NCBI RefSeq assembly: GCF_900606115.1
Contig: NZ_UWPJ01000005.1
Location: forward strand, 62,001-126,000
DNA from: Pigmentiphaga humi
GTDB taxonomy: Bacteria; Pseudomonadota; Gammaproteobacteria; Burkholderiales; Burkholderiaceae_B
Length of the DNA: 64,000 bases
Reading direction: 5' to 3'
Shown here: piece after piece, positions 40,881 through 51,257 of the stretch
Layout: each line of letters opens with the position of its first letter
Numbering within the stretch: the first letter of the stretch is position 1
Program-made: the position numbers and the translations under genes
Notes under the pieces: generated by a model
Database searches by the model: none
Told to the model about the DNA's origin: nothing
What the model saw: only the letters and a program-made list of their open reading frames with translations

Positions 40881-42766
40881 TCATCGGCACTGCGGGCCAC
40901 ATCGACCATGGCAAGACGACGCTGGTCAAGGCGCTGACCGGCGTGGATACCGACCGCCTCAAGGAAGAGAAGGTGCGCGGGATATCCATCGAGCTGGGCT
41001 ACGCCTATACGCCGCTGGCCAGCGGCGACGTACTGGGCTTCATCGACGTGCCCGGCCACGAGAAGCTGGTGCACACCATGGCCGCGGGCGCGAGCGGGGT
41101 GGATTTCGGGCTGCTGGTCGTGGCCGCCGACGACGGCGTGATGCCGCAGACGCGCGAGCACCTGGCCATCCTGCAGTTGCTGGGCGTCGCGCGCGGCGCG
41201 ATCGCGCTGACCAAGGCCGATCGCTGTGACGCCGGCCGCCTGCGCGCGGTCGAGCAAGAGATCGCCGGCCTCGTGGCAGGCACCTTCCTGCAGGATGCCC
41301 CCATCCATGCCACCCGCGCCACCGAACCCGGCGACCCCGGCACCGCCCGCCTGAAGGCGTATCTGGACGAGGCCGCCGCGGCCATGCCGGCGCGCCGCGC
41401 GGAGGGCTTGTTCAGGCTGGCGGTGGACCGGGTGTTCTCGCTGGCCGGCCACGGCACCGTGGCCACGGGCACCGTGCATGCCGGCCGCGTGCGGGTCGGC
41501 GACGAACTGCGGCTCATGCCTGCCGGCACGCCCGTCCGCGTGCGCGGCATCCATGCGCAGAACCGTCCCAGCCAGGAAGGCGTGGCCGGACAGCGCTGCG
41601 CACTCAACCTGGCCGGCGTCGGCAAGGACGACCTCGCGCGCGGCGACTGGATCGCCGATGCGCGCTGCTTTCTGCCCACCACCCGCGTGGACGTGGACCT
41701 GTCCTGGCTGGAAAGCGCAGACGGCCCTTTGCGCGGCTGGGCGCCGCTACACGTGCACCTGGGCGCGGCCCACCACGTCGTCCACGCGGTACCGCTGGCG
41801 CCCGACACGCTCGCGCCCGGCCAGCGCGGCCGGGTACAACTGGTGTTCGAACGGCCGGTATGCGCCGTGCCGGGCGATCGCTTCATCGTCCGCAATGCCC
41901 AGGCCAGCCGCACCGTGGGCGGCGGCCGGGTGCTGGACCCCGGCGCGCCCGACCGCAAACGGCGTTCGCCCCAGCGGCTCGCCTGGCTGGACGCCATGGA
42001 AGACTGGCTGGCCGGACGCGGCATCGGCCCCTTGCTGGCGCAGGCGCGCGGGGGCCTGGGCCAACAGGCGCTGGAACGCCTGACCGGCCTGCCGGCGCAG
42101 GCCGTCTCCCTGCCCGAGGATGCGCGATGGGTGGCCCCCGCCGCGCAGGCGCAATCGCGCACGCTCATCGATGCGCGCCTGTGGCGGGAGCTGGGCGAAC
42201 ACGTGCTCGGCCGGCTCGACGCCTACCACGCGCAGACCCCCGACGAACCGGGCCTGGAGGCGGGCCGGCTGCGCCGCATGTGCGCGCCCGCCATGAACGA
42301 GGCGCTATGGCAGGCGCTCGTGGAGAGCCTGCTGGCGCAAGGCCTGGCGGTCCGCAACGGCCCCTGGCTGCATCGGCCGCAGCACGCTGTCGGCCTGGAC
42401 GCGGGAGAGGAAGACCTGGCCGCGCGGCTGCTGCCGCTGCTGGCCGAAGGGCGCTACGATCCGCCCTGGGTGCGCGACCTGGCGCACCTCACCGGTACGT
42501 CCGAAGAACGCGTGCGCCACGTATTGCGCAAGCTGCTGCGCCAAGGGCGCGTGGTCCAAGTGGTGCAAGACCTGTTCTATCACCCGGAACGCATGGCCGA
42601 ACTGGCGGCGCAGGCCGCCCGCCTGGCCCGGGAACACGGCGGCGCCCATGCCACGCATTTTCGCGACGCCACCGGCCTGGGCCGCAAGCGCGCGATCCAG
42701 ATCCTGGAATATTTCGACCGCACCGGCTATACGCGCCGACAAGGGGACCTGCACCTCATGAGGTGA
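40877..42766 (+). CDS. selB: Selenocysteine-specific elongation factor SelB
   Basis: 629 residues from the ATG at 40877. The G domain starts [20 protein letters not shown] and contains [18 protein letters not shown] and the ALTKADR box. EF-Tu-like domains II and III follow (about 170-370), then C-terminal winged helices (about 400-625, ending [20 protein letters not shown] and [11 protein letters not shown]) that bind the SECIS hairpin. It delivers Sec-tRNA to the ribosome at SECIS-marked UGA codons. The only SECIS seen in the window is in fdnG, 6.8 kb upstream on the same strand. Confidence 0.96.
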   Translation: MIIGTAGHIDHGKTTLVKALTGVDTDRLKEEKVRGISIELGYAYTPLASGDVLGFIDVPGHEKLVHTMAAGASGVDFGLLVVAADDGVMPQTREHLAILQLLGVARGAIALTKADRCDAGRLRAVEQEIAGLVAGTFLQDAPIHATRATEPGDPGTARLKAYLDEAAAAMPARRAEGLFRLAVDRVFSLAGHGTVATGTVHAGRVRVGDELRLMPAGTPVRVRGIHAQNRPSQEGVAGQRCALNLAGVGKDDLARGDWIADARCFLPTTRVDVDLSWLESADGPLRGWAPLHVHLGAAHHVVHAVPLAPDTLAPGQRGRVQLVFERPVCAVPGDRFIVRNAQASRTVGGGRVLDPGAPDRKRRSPQRLAWLDAMEDWLAGRGIGPLLAQARGGLGQQALERLTGLPAQAVSLPEDARWVAPAAQAQSRTLIDARLWRELGEHVLGRLDAYHAQTPDEPGLEAGRLRRMCAPAMNEALWQALVESLLAQGLAVRNGPWLHRPQHAVGLDAGEEDLAARLLPLLAEGRYDPPWVRDLAHLTGTSEERVRHVLRKLLRQGRVVQVVQDLFYHPERMAELAAQAARLAREHGGAHATHFRDATGLGRKRAIQILEYFDRTGYTRRQGDLHLMR

Positions 42767-42830
42767 CCTGTCCATGAAACCGGCATGCGCCATCCGGCGG
42801 GTCCGGCTATCATAGGCGCCTCTCTCGAGA

Positions 42831-42925
42831 GGAAGGCATGCGTGCCCGGTGGCACGGCTGGGCTTCAAACCCAGTTGGGGGCGTCAGACGTTCCCAGGTA
42901 GGTTCGACTCCTGCTGTCTTCCGCC
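42831..42925 (+). tRNA. selC: Selenocysteine tRNA, anticodon TCA
   Basis: The gene is 95 nt to the CC (93 nt to the discriminator); the terminal A is not encoded (GCCG). The 8-bp acceptor stem pairs GGAAGGCA with TGTCTTCC. There is a 6-bp D stem (CGTGCC with GGCACG), an anticodon stem CTGGG/CCCAG with loop CTTCAAA (anticodon TCA), a long variable arm and a T arm with loop TTCGACT. The long acceptor stem, long extra arm and TCA anticodon are diagnostic. It lies 64 bases after selB and 8 bases before repeat copy C. Confidence 0.96.
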
Positions 42926-42932
42926 GTATTGT

Positions 42933-43010
42933 CCCCCCCTACGCGCTTACGCGCGCCCCCCAGGGGGCGGCACTGGCGGACTGGCAGAGCCAGATCCGCT
43001 GTGCCCTGGG
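42933..43010 (+). repeat. Dispersed structured intergenic element, copy C
   Basis: Same element as at 16655 and 38045. Inner stem GCGGACTGGC with GCCAGATCCGC (bulged A), outer GGCAC with GTGCC. It follows the tRNA-Sec gene by eight bases, so may end or process the selC transcript. Confidence 0.8.
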
Positions 43011-43054
43011 TCGGGCGGTGGCATTCCTCCTCGGTACTGCATACAGTAGACGCC

Positions 43055-44113
43055 ATGACACACACCTCATCCGAACAAACTCCGCGCCTGACTTCGCTCT
43101 CGCATGGCGGCGGCTGTGGGTGCAAGATCGCGCCCGGCGTGCTGTCGGCGCTGCTGGCGCGCCACGCGCCGGCGGCGCCTTACGCCAATCTGCTGGTCGG
43201 CACGGAAACCGCCGACGATGCCGCGGTCTATCGCCTGAACGACGAACAGGCGCTGATCGCCACCACCGATTTCTTCATGCCCATCGTCGACGATCCCTAC
43301 GATTTCGGGCGCATCGCGGCGACCAACGCGCTGTCCGACGTCTATGCCATGGGCGGCACGCCCATCATGGCGCTGGCCATCGTCGGCATGCCGATCAACG
43401 TGCTGCCGCACGAGACCATCGCCGCGATCCTGCGCGGCGGCGAATCGGTTTGCGCCGAAGCCGGGATCCCGGTGGCCGGCGGCCACTCCATCGACTCGGT
43501 CGAGCCCATCTACGGCCTGGCCGCCATGGGCCTGGTCCATCCCGGCCGCATCAAGCGCAACGCCGATGCCAAGGCGGGCGACGTGCTCATCCTGGGCAAG
43601 CCGCTGGGCGTGGGCGTGCTGTCCGCGGCACTCAAGAAGAACCTGCTCGACGCCGACGGCTACGCTGCCATGCTGGCCGCCACCACGCTCCTGAACCGGC
43701 CGGGCGCGGCGCTGGCGAAGCTGGACGGCGTCCATGCGATGACCGACGTCACGGGCTTCGGCCTGCTGGGCCACGCGCTGGAAATGGCGCGCGGCGCCGG
43801 CCTGGCCGCGCGCCTGGACCTGGACGCGCTGCCCTGGCTCGCGCAGGTTCGGGAGTTCGCGCGCCAGGGCGTCGTCACCGGCGCGTCCGGACGCAACTGG
43901 GCCTCGTACGGCGAGGGAGTCGAACTGGGCGCGCGGGTGGACGACGCCAGCCGCGCGCTGCTCACCGATCCGCAGACCTCCGGCGGCCTGCTGGTGGCCT
44001 GCGCGCCCGACACCGCGCGCCAGGTCCTGGATATTTTCCGTGAACAAGGCTTCGACCGGGCCTGCATCGTCGGCGAAATGGCGCAAGGCGCGCCGCAAGT
44101 CCGCGTGGAATGA
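43055..44113 (+). CDS. selD: Selenide, water dikinase
   Basis: 352 residues from the ATG at 43055. The active-site motif is [16 protein letters not shown] with Cys21 and Lys24; it uses cysteine, not selenocysteine, in the catalytic position. The AIRS/PurM-type ATP-binding blocks [31 protein letters not shown] and [15 protein letters not shown] follow. It makes selenophosphate from selenide and ATP, the selenium donor for SelA. It completes the Sec set. Confidence 0.96.
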   Translation: MTHTSSEQTPRLTSLSHGGGCGCKIAPGVLSALLARHAPAAPYANLLVGTETADDAAVYRLNDEQALIATTDFFMPIVDDPYDFGRIAATNALSDVYAMGGTPIMALAIVGMPINVLPHETIAAILRGGESVCAEAGIPVAGGHSIDSVEPIYGLAAMGLVHPGRIKRNADAKAGDVLILGKPLGVGVLSAALKKNLLDADGYAAMLAATTLLNRPGAALAKLDGVHAMTDVTGFGLLGHALEMARGAGLAARLDLDALPWLAQVREFARQGVVTGASGRNWASYGEGVELGARVDDASRALLTDPQTSGGLLVACAPDTARQVLDIFREQGFDRACIVGEMAQGAPQVRVE

Positions 44114-44117
44114 GAGC

Positions 44118-44152
44118 GGCGGGCGGCGTTCCTTCCGCAGGAACATGCCGCC
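44118..44152 (+). terminator. Hairpin after selD
   Basis: GGCGGC, GTTCCT and then AGGAAC, AT, GCCGCC form a long stem around a 5-base loop, a few bases after the selD stop. No T-run follows, so if it ends transcription it may need Rho. Confidence 0.4.
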
Positions 44153-44213
44153 CGAAAGCCGATTTGCGCGACAATGCGGACTGTCGCCCCTCCAGCCTTT
44201 CCCTTCCCGCCCG

Positions 44214-45413
44214 ATGACCCCGCCTAGCAGCGACCCTCCCTTTCTTCTCCGAACGATCGCCATTCCGGCCTACGGTCCCGCGGTGCTCTATGGCGTGGCC
44301 AACGGCGCCATCCTCCCCGTCATCGCGCTGAGCGCGCGCGAACTGGGCGCTTCGGTGGCGATGGCCGGCTTCATCGTCTCGCTGATCGGCATCGGCTCCA
44401 TGGTCAGCAACATTCCGGCGGCGCTGCTCACTTCGCGCTACGGCGAGCGGCGCTCCATGGTGGGCGCGGCGCTGTTCAGCGTGCTCTCGCTGCTGCTCTG
44501 CATCTTCTCGATCCACACCTGGATGCTCGCGCTGGGCGTGTTCCTGGTCGGCATGGCGGCGTCGGTGTTCCTGCTCGCCCGGCAGACCTACCTGATCGAC
44601 GCCGTGCCCTCGCACCTGCGCGCGCGGGCCCTGTCCACGCTGGGCGGCACCAACCGCATCGGCACGTTCATCGGTCCGTTCGCGGGGGCCGCGATGATCC
44701 ACTACTCCGGGCTGGACGGCGGCTACTGGGTGGCCGTGGCCGCCATGATGGGCGCCGGCTGGATCGCCCATCGCGCGCCCGACTTCGGCGAGGCGAACCG
44801 CTCCGCGCAGCCGCAGGCCAAGCCGCGCGTGGTGGACATCGCGCGCAGCCATGGCAAGGTTTTCCTGACGCTCGGGCTGGGCATCCTGCTGGTGAGCGCG
44901 CTGCGCGCATCGCGCCAGGTCGTGGTGCCGCTGTGGGCGGACCACCTGGGCATGACCGCCGCGGCCACCTCCATCGTGTACGGACTGGTGGCCGCCGTCG
45001 ACATGTCGGTGTTCTACCCGGCAGGCACGGTAATGGACCGCCACGGCCGGTTCTGGGTGGCGCTGCCTTCGGTGCTGCTGATGGGCCTGGCGCTGGTGGC
45101 CATCTCGCTGACCCATGACCTGACCGCCTTCCTGGTCTTCTCGCTGGTGCTGGGCTTTGCCAACGGCATCAGTTCCGGCATCGTGATGACGCTGGGGGCC
45201 GATGCCTCGCCCAAGCAGGGCCGCACCGAATTCCTCGGTATATGGCGCCTGATCGCCGACGTAGGCAACAGTCTGGGGCCGGTCATTCTTTCCGCCATCA
45301 CCGCCGTGGCCTCGCTGGCTGCCGGCGTGGCCGCCGTCGGATCGCTGGGCTTGGCCGCCGCGGCGGTTTTCTGGCGCTGGCTGCCGCGCAAGCCCATTCG
45401 CCAACGCAGTTGA
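44214..45413 (+). CDS. MFS transporter
   Basis: 399 residues with about twelve hydrophobic segments. The cytoplasmic loop between helices 2 and 3 has the MFS motif TSRYGERRSMVGAAL (about 63-77), and the C-terminal half repeats it as AGTVMDRHGRFWVALPS. This is a proton-driven exporter or importer of a small molecule. The substrate is unknown; the sequence looks most like drug or metabolite exporters. Start at 44214 is chosen because frame upstream runs into selD. No link to the Sec genes is implied beyond proximity. Confidence 0.88.
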   Translation: MTPPSSDPPFLLRTIAIPAYGPAVLYGVANGAILPVIALSARELGASVAMAGFIVSLIGIGSMVSNIPAALLTSRYGERRSMVGAALFSVLSLLLCIFSIHTWMLALGVFLVGMAASVFLLARQTYLIDAVPSHLRARALSTLGGTNRIGTFIGPFAGAAMIHYSGLDGGYWVAVAAMMGAGWIAHRAPDFGEANRSAQPQAKPRVVDIARSHGKVFLTLGLGILLVSALRASRQVVVPLWADHLGMTAAATSIVYGLVAAVDMSVFYPAGTVMDRHGRFWVALPSVLLMGLALVAISLTHDLTAFLVFSLVLGFANGISSGIVMTLGADASPKQGRTEFLGIWRLIADVGNSLGPVILSAITAVASLAAGVAAVGSLGLAAAAVFWRWLPRKPIRQRS

Positions 45414-45522
45414 ACACGCAGGCGGCAACGGCGCACAACCCGACGCCGCTGGTTACAACAAGCATCAACAGGCTTGGATAGACTCGAGCCTGGATCCTTT
45501 CCACCTTTGCCCAGAGCGTCCC

Positions 45523-47112
45523 ATGGACGTAAGAAAGCGCGTCGAAGAGCCCGATGCGGGCGCGCCTTCCGCGCCCGGCGCCGCTCCCACCATAGACTTC
45601 CGGCTGCTGGTCAACAGCATCGAGGACTATGCCATTTTCATGCTGGATCCAGGCGGGTACGTCACCACCTGGAATGCCGGCGCACGCAAGATCAAAGGCT
45701 ACGCGCCGGATGAAATCCTGGGCCGGCACTTCTCCGTGTTCTATCCGGAAGACGCCATCGCCCGCAACTGGCCGCAGCAGGAACTCGAGCAGGCCGCCGC
45801 CCGCGGCCGCCTGGAGGACGAGGGCTGGCGCGTGCGCAAGGACGGCAGCACCTTCTGGGCCAACGTCGTCATTACCGCGCTCTACGACGATGCGGGCGTC
45901 TTGCAGGGGTACGCCAAGGTCACGCGCGACATGAGCGAGCGCAAGCGCCTGGAAGAATTGGAACTGACCAACCGGCGCATGAGCGAATTCCTGGCCACGC
46001 TGGGCCACGAACTGCGCAACCCCCTGGCGCCGGTGCGCAACGCCATCGGCATCCTGCGCCTGCAGCCGGCCCCGACGCCCATCGTGGCGCATTGCCGCGA
46101 CATGATCGACCGCCAGGTCGGCCACCTCGCGCGCCTGGTGGACGACCTGCTGGACATCGGCCGCATCACTTCCGGCAAAATCGAACTACGGCTGGAAACG
46201 GTCGATCTGCGCGACGCGATCGAGCGCAGCATCGAGGGAGTGCGCTTCCACACCGACGCCCGCGGACAGCGCCTGGTTGCCCACATGGGCACCGCGCCGA
46301 CCCATGTGCGGGGAGATCTGACGCGGCTGGTACAGGTCGTGCAGAACGTGCTGCACAATGCCTCGAAGTTTTCCTCCGCAGGCAGCCTCATCCACGTCAC
46401 GCTGGTCCAGCGCCGCCGCTCCGCCGTGATAACGGTGCGCGACCAGGGGCGCGGCATCCCCGCGCATGCGCTGGAAACCATTTTCCAGCCGTTCACCCAG
46501 GAAAGCCCCCAGCTCAACCCGACGGAAAGCGGGCTGGGCATCGGATTGACCCTGTGCCGCTCGCTGGTGCGTATGCACGGCGGCGCGATTTCCGCCGCGA
46601 GCGGCGGACCCGGCCTGGGCAGCACGTTCACGATCCACCTGCCCCTGGCCGAACCCGAGCGCCTGTCCGCCCCCAGTGCTCCGACTGCCGCCGTGCAACG
46701 GATACCCCTGCGCGTGCTGGTGCTGGACGACAACCGCGATTCGGCCGACAGCCTGGCCATGCTGCTGGAGATCCAGGGCCACGACGCCCGGCCCCTCTAC
46801 GATGCCGAAGCGGCGCTGCAACTGGCGCCCGAGTTCCTGCCGCAGCTCGTCTTCATCGACCTGGCCATGCCGGTCATGGACGGCTTCGCCGCCCTGCGGG
46901 CGTTCAAGGCCCTGCCGCAGCTCGCCGGAACGATGTTCGTGGCGCTGACCGGCTATGGTCAACAGGACGACCGGGCACGCACCGCAGAGGCCGGCTTCGA
47001 CAGGCATCTGGTCAAGCCGCTGGACATCTCCCTGCTCGACGAGATGCTCGATGCCGCCGCGGCCCAGCCGTGCCAGGAATCCGCTCGGCACGCCGGCGCG
47101 GCGCCGGGTTAG
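45523..47112 (+). CDS. PAS-domain hybrid histidine kinase with C-terminal receiver
   Basis: 529 residues, no membrane helix, so cytoplasmic. A PAS domain (about 24-145, IEDYAIFMLDPGGYVTTWN and KVTRDMSERKRLEEL) precedes the HisKA domain with phospho-acceptor His162 (LATLGHELRNPLAPVRN). The ATPase domain follows (NVLHNASKFS, VRDQGRGIPAH, GLGIGLTLCRSLVRMHGG). A receiver domain (about 395-515) has LVLDDNRDSADSLAMLL and the phospho-aspartate in FIDLAMPVMDG. The stimulus is unknown. No partner response regulator is next door. Confidence 0.92.
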   Translation: MDVRKRVEEPDAGAPSAPGAAPTIDFRLLVNSIEDYAIFMLDPGGYVTTWNAGARKIKGYAPDEILGRHFSVFYPEDAIARNWPQQELEQAAARGRLEDEGWRVRKDGSTFWANVVITALYDDAGVLQGYAKVTRDMSERKRLEELELTNRRMSEFLATLGHELRNPLAPVRNAIGILRLQPAPTPIVAHCRDMIDRQVGHLARLVDDLLDIGRITSGKIELRLETVDLRDAIERSIEGVRFHTDARGQRLVAHMGTAPTHVRGDLTRLVQVVQNVLHNASKFSSAGSLIHVTLVQRRRSAVITVRDQGRGIPAHALETIFQPFTQESPQLNPTESGLGIGLTLCRSLVRMHGGAISAASGGPGLGSTFTIHLPLAEPERLSAPSAPTAAVQRIPLRVLVLDDNRDSADSLAMLLEIQGHDARPLYDAEAALQLAPEFLPQLVFIDLAMPVMDGFAALRAFKALPQLAGTMFVALTGYGQQDDRARTAEAGFDRHLVKPLDISLLDEMLDAAAAQPCQESARHAGAAPG

Positions 47113-47157
47113 ACGCCGCCGCTCACCGGCGCACGGCGGGCGCGCCCGCCCTCCACG

Positions 47158-49107
47158 TCAGCCGACCACGTGCAGGTAGTGCCGGTGGCGCTCGTACTGG
47201 TCGAGCATGTCGCTGATCACGGCCTCCCGGCTCCAGCCCATGATGTCGTAGTCCTGTCCGCCTTCGCGCAGGTGGACTTCGGCGCGGAAGTACTTGCGGC
47301 GCTCGGTATCGTTGGCTTCGTCGGCGGTCAGGCTGGGCCGCTCGTACGAGTGCGGCCGCACGCCATAGGAAAAATCGAGCGCGTCGGGGTGCGTCACCTC
47401 CAGGATCATGCCGCCCTCCTCCTCGTCGCGCACCTCCGCGGTATAGCCGAGCCGGCGCATTTCTTCGCATACCGCGTCCATGGCCGGCCGCACCACGTCG
47501 GCGATATAGCGCGCCACGTGGGCGCGGCGCGGCATCATCACCATATTGCGCAGCCGCGATTGCCAGGAATCGCCGCGGCCCTGCGGTGCCGACAGCGCCA
47601 GCGCCTGGTAGCGGATGCGGCGCTTGGTCGCGTCCAGCTTGAGCGCCTTGAACATACCCCACAACGCCACCAGCAGGATCGCCGAAAACGGCAGCGCGCT
47701 GGCGATGGTGGCGGTCTGCAGCGCCTGCAGGCCATCGGCCAGCAGCAGCGCCACCGCGACCACGCCGGTCAGCACCGACCAGAAGATGCGCTGCCAGACA
47801 GGCGACGCCTCCGCGCCGCCGGAGGCCAGCAAATCCATGACGAGCGCCCCGGAATCGGCCGAGGTGACGAAGAACACCAGCACCATGGCCACCGCGAACA
47901 GGGAAATGATGGCGCCGCCCGGGTAATGCTCCAGGAAGGCGAACAGCGCCAGCGAACTGTCGCCGCGCACCGCTTCGGCCAGGCTGTCCAGGTGATCGAA
48001 CAGCACCAGGTGGATGGCGGAGCCGCCGAACACGGTCATCCACATCAGCGTGAAGCCCGCAGGCACCAGCAGCACGCCCATCACGAATTCGCGCAGCGTG
48101 CGGCCGCGCGAAATGCGCGCGATGAACAGCCCGACGAATGGCGACCACGCGATCCACCAGCCCCAGTAGAACAGCGTCCAGCCGCCGATCCAGTCGGTGG
48201 GCTGGTAGGCGTAGAGATTGAAGGTCTTGGCCACGATGTCCGACAGGTAGCCGCCGACGTTCTGCAGGAAGCTCTGCAGCAGGAAGATGGTCGGCCCCAC
48301 CGCGAACACGAAGGCCATCAGCAGCACGGCCAGGTAGAGGTTGGCCTCGGACAGAATGCGGATGCCGCGGTCCAGGCCGCTGGCCACCGACAGCGTGGCC
48401 AGCCCGCAGGCGATCGCGATCAGGATGATCTGCGGCACCGTGCCCACCGGAATGCCGAACAGGTGGTTCAGCCCGCTGTTGATCTGGGCCACGCCCAGGC
48501 CGAGCGAGGTCGCCACCCCGAACACCGTGCTGATGATCGCAAAGATGTCGACGGCGGCGCCTATCGGCCCGTGGATGCGCTCGCCGATCAGCGGATAGAG
48601 CGCCGAGCGCAAGGTCAGCGGCAGGCCGTGCCGATAGCTGAAATACGCCAGGATCATGCCCACCACGGCATAGATGGACCAGGCGTGCAGCCCCCAGTGG
48701 AAGAAGGTGATCTTCATGGCTTCGCGCGCCGCCACTACCGAGCCCGGCTCGCCCACCGGCGGCGCGATCAGGTGCATGACCGGCTCGGCCACGCCGAAGA
48801 ACATCAGCCCGATGCCCATGCCGGCGGCGAACAGCATGGCGAACCAGGTGAAGTTGCGGTAGTCCGGTTCGCTGTGGTCCGGTCCCAGGCGGATGTCGCC
48901 ATAGCGGCTCACGGCCACGAACACCACCGCCAGCAGGATGATGGCGACCGTCAGGATGTAGAACCAGCTCACGTTGACGAGGATCCAGCGCTGGACCGCG
49001 TCGAAGACGGCCTGCACGGCCGTCGGCACGGCGATCGCGCATCCGACCAGCGCCAGGATGAACGCCGCCGACGTGAAGAAGACCGGGCGGTCTATGGTTG
49101 TTCTCAT
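47158..49107 (-). CDS. BCCT family betaine/choline/carnitine transporter
   Basis: 649 residues with twelve membrane segments. The BCCT core shows FAAGMGIGLMFFGVAEPVMH, FHWGLHAWSIYAVVGMILA and the signature GWWIAWSPFVGLFIARISRG. A long hydrophilic C-terminal tail (about 515-649) is typical of BetT-type choline transporters and can serve osmosensing. It imports a quaternary ammonium compound with Na+ or H+. No choline-oxidation genes are near. The start has AGGAGAA about 7 bases upstream. Confidence 0.92.
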   Translation of the reverse strand: MRTTIDRPVFFTSAAFILALVGCAIAVPTAVQAVFDAVQRWILVNVSWFYILTVAIILLAVVFVAVSRYGDIRLGPDHSEPDYRNFTWFAMLFAAGMGIGLMFFGVAEPVMHLIAPPVGEPGSVVAAREAMKITFFHWGLHAWSIYAVVGMILAYFSYRHGLPLTLRSALYPLIGERIHGPIGAAVDIFAIISTVFGVATSLGLGVAQINSGLNHLFGIPVGTVPQIILIAIACGLATLSVASGLDRGIRILSEANLYLAVLLMAFVFAVGPTIFLLQSFLQNVGGYLSDIVAKTFNLYAYQPTDWIGGWTLFYWGWWIAWSPFVGLFIARISRGRTLREFVMGVLLVPAGFTLMWMTVFGGSAIHLVLFDHLDSLAEAVRGDSSLALFAFLEHYPGGAIISLFAVAMVLVFFVTSADSGALVMDLLASGGAEASPVWQRIFWSVLTGVVAVALLLADGLQALQTATIASALPFSAILLVALWGMFKALKLDATKRRIRYQALALSAPQGRGDSWQSRLRNMVMMPRRAHVARYIADVVRPAMDAVCEEMRRLGYTAEVRDEEEGGMILEVTHPDALDFSYGVRPHSYERPSLTADEANDTERRKYFRAEVHLREGGQDYDIMGWSREAVISDMLDQYERHRHYLHVVG

Positions 49108-49220
49108 ATTGTTCTCCTATGCGTGATCCCGCCAGCGTACCGCGGGCCGGACAACCGTATTGTTCCATTCGCATAGGGCCTGGATCAAACGCACGGGCGC
49201 GCGCCCCGCCCCACGGCGTC

Positions 49221-49961
49221 CTAGATCTTCAAGAACATGAACGCGCTCATCAGGATTCCCACCAGCACCACCACGGCGCGCATCGCCGCGACAGGTACGC
49301 GCCGCGCCAGCCGCGCCCCGAGAAAACCGCCTGCCGTCGCGCCGATGGCCATGACGCCCGCCTCGCGCCACTCGACCAGTCCGCCCGCCACGTATACCGC
49401 GGCCGCCACGACGGTCAGCACCCCGGAAAGCAGATTCTTGAGCCCATTGATGGCGCTGAAATCGCTGCGTTTCGACATGCCGAACAAGGCCAGCAGCATG
49501 ATGCCCATGCCGCCGTTGAAATAGCCGCCGTACAGGCTCACGACAAACAGGCCCGCCGACGCGGCGCCGGGAGACAGCACCCGCCCGCGCGCCATCCGCA
49601 GCATGGCGGGCGCGCACAGGAACAGGGCAGTGGCGAACAGCAGCAACCAGGGTGCCACGAACCGGAAAGCGCCTCCGGACGTCCACAGCAACAGCAGCGC
49701 CCCCGCGCCCCCGCCCGCCAGCGCGATGCCCGACAGGACCGCGAGCGAGCCGGGCTCGGACTGCGCGATGTCGCGCCGCAAGGCCCAGGCGCCCGTCAGG
49801 TATCCGGGCAGCAGCGCCAGGGTGCCGGTGGCATTGGCCACCGCCGCGGGCATGCCCACGCCGACCAGGGCTGGCAGCGTGAGAAAACTCCCGCCGCCCG
49901 CGGCGGCGTTGAGCATGCCCGCGCCGAAGGCGGCCGCCACCAACAACAATACGTCCAACAT
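49221..49961 (-). CDS. TauE/SafE family sulfite exporter-like permease
   Basis: 246 residues with about eight hydrophobic segments. The family motif is at the N-terminus: AFGAGMLNAAAGGGSFLTLP and NATGTLALLPGYLTGAW. The second half repeats the fold (GGYFNGGMGIMLLALFGMS). Members move sulfite, sulfoacetate or other organic anions. It is the last gene of a five-gene run of enzymes behind a LysR gene, nine bases after the oxidoreductase, so it may export a product of that pathway. Confidence 0.85.
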   Translation of the reverse strand: MLDVLLLVAAAFGAGMLNAAAGGGSFLTLPALVGVGMPAAVANATGTLALLPGYLTGAWALRRDIAQSEPGSLAVLSGIALAGGGAGALLLLWTSGGAFRFVAPWLLLFATALFLCAPAMLRMARGRVLSPGAASAGLFVVSLYGGYFNGGMGIMLLALFGMSKRSDFSAINGLKNLLSGVLTVVAAAVYVAGGLVEWREAGVMAIGATAGGFLGARLARRVPVAAMRAVVVLVGILMSAFMFLKI

Positions 49962-49970
49962 ATCTTTCCG

Positions 49971-51257
49971 TTATCTGAGCCGCGAGTTCCACAGCGGCGC
50001 AACGGCGCGCATGTCTATGCGCGGATCGCGGCCGCTCGCCACGTCGGCGATGACACTTCCCGTCAACGCCGCCAGGCTGAGCCCCAGGTGGCCGTGCCCG
50101 TAGGCGAGCAGAACATGGGGCGCGCCCGGCGCCTGGCCCAGAATGGGCCGGCTGTCGGGCACCGACGGTCGCGGGCCGACCCACTCCGACACCGGCTTGG
50201 CGTCCAGGCCCTGGACGAACCGCTCCAGTCCGCGGAAGACCGGCGCCGCCCGCGCATGGTCGGCCCTGGCGTCCGCCGTCGTGAATTCCGCGACGCTGGC
50301 CATTCTGAGCCCCGCCGCCATCGGCGTCGCGGCGACCTTGCGCTCCACCATCAGCACCGGCGTGCGCAGCGGGCTGCTGCCCGGCGCAAGCATGACGTGA
50401 TAGCCGCGCTCGGCCACGAGTGGGATGTCCACGCCCAACCCGCGCGCCAGCCGATGCGACCATGCCCCGGCCGCCAGCACCACGCGGTCGGCGGGCAGCC
50501 GCCCCTCCTTCGTCTGCACGCCCCGGGCGTCTATCCCGGTCGCCTCGGCGCGAAGGATGCGGCCGCCGCGCGCCTCGATGCGGCCGGCCAGGCGCCGCGC
50601 CAGCGCCAGCGTGTCGGTGACGTAGCCCATGCTGGGTATCCAGACGGCGCCGCCGACGTGCTTGGTCAGCGCGGGCTCCATGGCTCGCGCCTGCTCGAGC
50701 TCCAGGGTCTCGCACGCCACGCCCAGGCTGCGGCGCAGCGCGTAGGCCGCCTCGGCGGCCCGCAACGCCGCCGCCGAACCGAAGATGTGCAGCGCGCCGG
50801 ACTGGCGCGCCAGGTCCTCGCCCCCGATGTCGGCCAGCACGGGCCGCCAGGCGTCCCAGGCCTGGGCCATCATCGCCGCCATGGCGAGCGTGCCCACGTG
50901 GGCGCGCTCGCCGGTGCCCTGCGCGATGAAGCGGGCGAACCAGGGCAGGTGCCGGAGGACGTATCCGGACCGCACGATCAGCGGACCCTGAGGATCCCGC
51001 AGCAGCCGGATCGTCTGCCGAAGAATGCCCGGCGTCGACTGCGGAATGATGGAAGCCGTGGCGATATGGGCGGCGTTGCCGAAGCTCGCGCCTTTCCCGG
51101 GTTCGCCGCGATCGATCACCGTCACGTCGTACCCGTCGCGCTGCAGGGCATGGGCACAGGCCAGGCCGACCAAGCCCGCGCCGAGCACCACGACCGAACC
51201 GCGCAAAGGGCTGCCCGCTTGCCGCGGCGCGGCGGCGCTTTCCGGCACGGCGTTCAC
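49971..51257 (-). CDS. FAD-dependent D-amino-acid dehydrogenase-type oxidoreductase
   Basis: 428 residues from a GTG at 51257 that overlaps the preceding stop (GTGA). The N-terminal dinucleotide-binding motif is SVVVLGAGLVGLACAHALQ, followed by the DadA/DAO family stretches GEPGKGASFGNAAHIATAS and GRLPADRVVLAAGAWSHRLA and a C-terminal LLAYGHGHLGLSLAALTG. Members oxidise D-amino acids or secondary amines with FAD and pass electrons to quinone. Coupling to an aminopeptidase-like gene suggests that a peptide or amino-acid derivative is the route's substrate. Confidence 0.87.
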   Translation of the reverse strand: MNAVPESAAAPRQAGSPLRGSVVVLGAGLVGLACAHALQRDGYDVTVIDRGEPGKGASFGNAAHIATASIIPQSTPGILRQTIRLLRDPQGPLIVRSGYVLRHLPWFARFIAQGTGERAHVGTLAMAAMMAQAWDAWRPVLADIGGEDLARQSGALHIFGSAAALRAAEAAYALRRSLGVACETLELEQARAMEPALTKHVGGAVWIPSMGYVTDTLALARRLAGRIEARGGRILRAEATGIDARGVQTKEGRLPADRVVLAAGAWSHRLARGLGVDIPLVAERGYHVMLAPGSSPLRTPVLMVERKVAATPMAAGLRMASVAEFTTADARADHARAAPVFRGLERFVQGLDAKPVSEWVGPRPSVPDSRPILGQAPGAPHVLLAYGHGHLGLSLAALTGSVIADVASGRDPRIDMRAVAPLWNSRLR

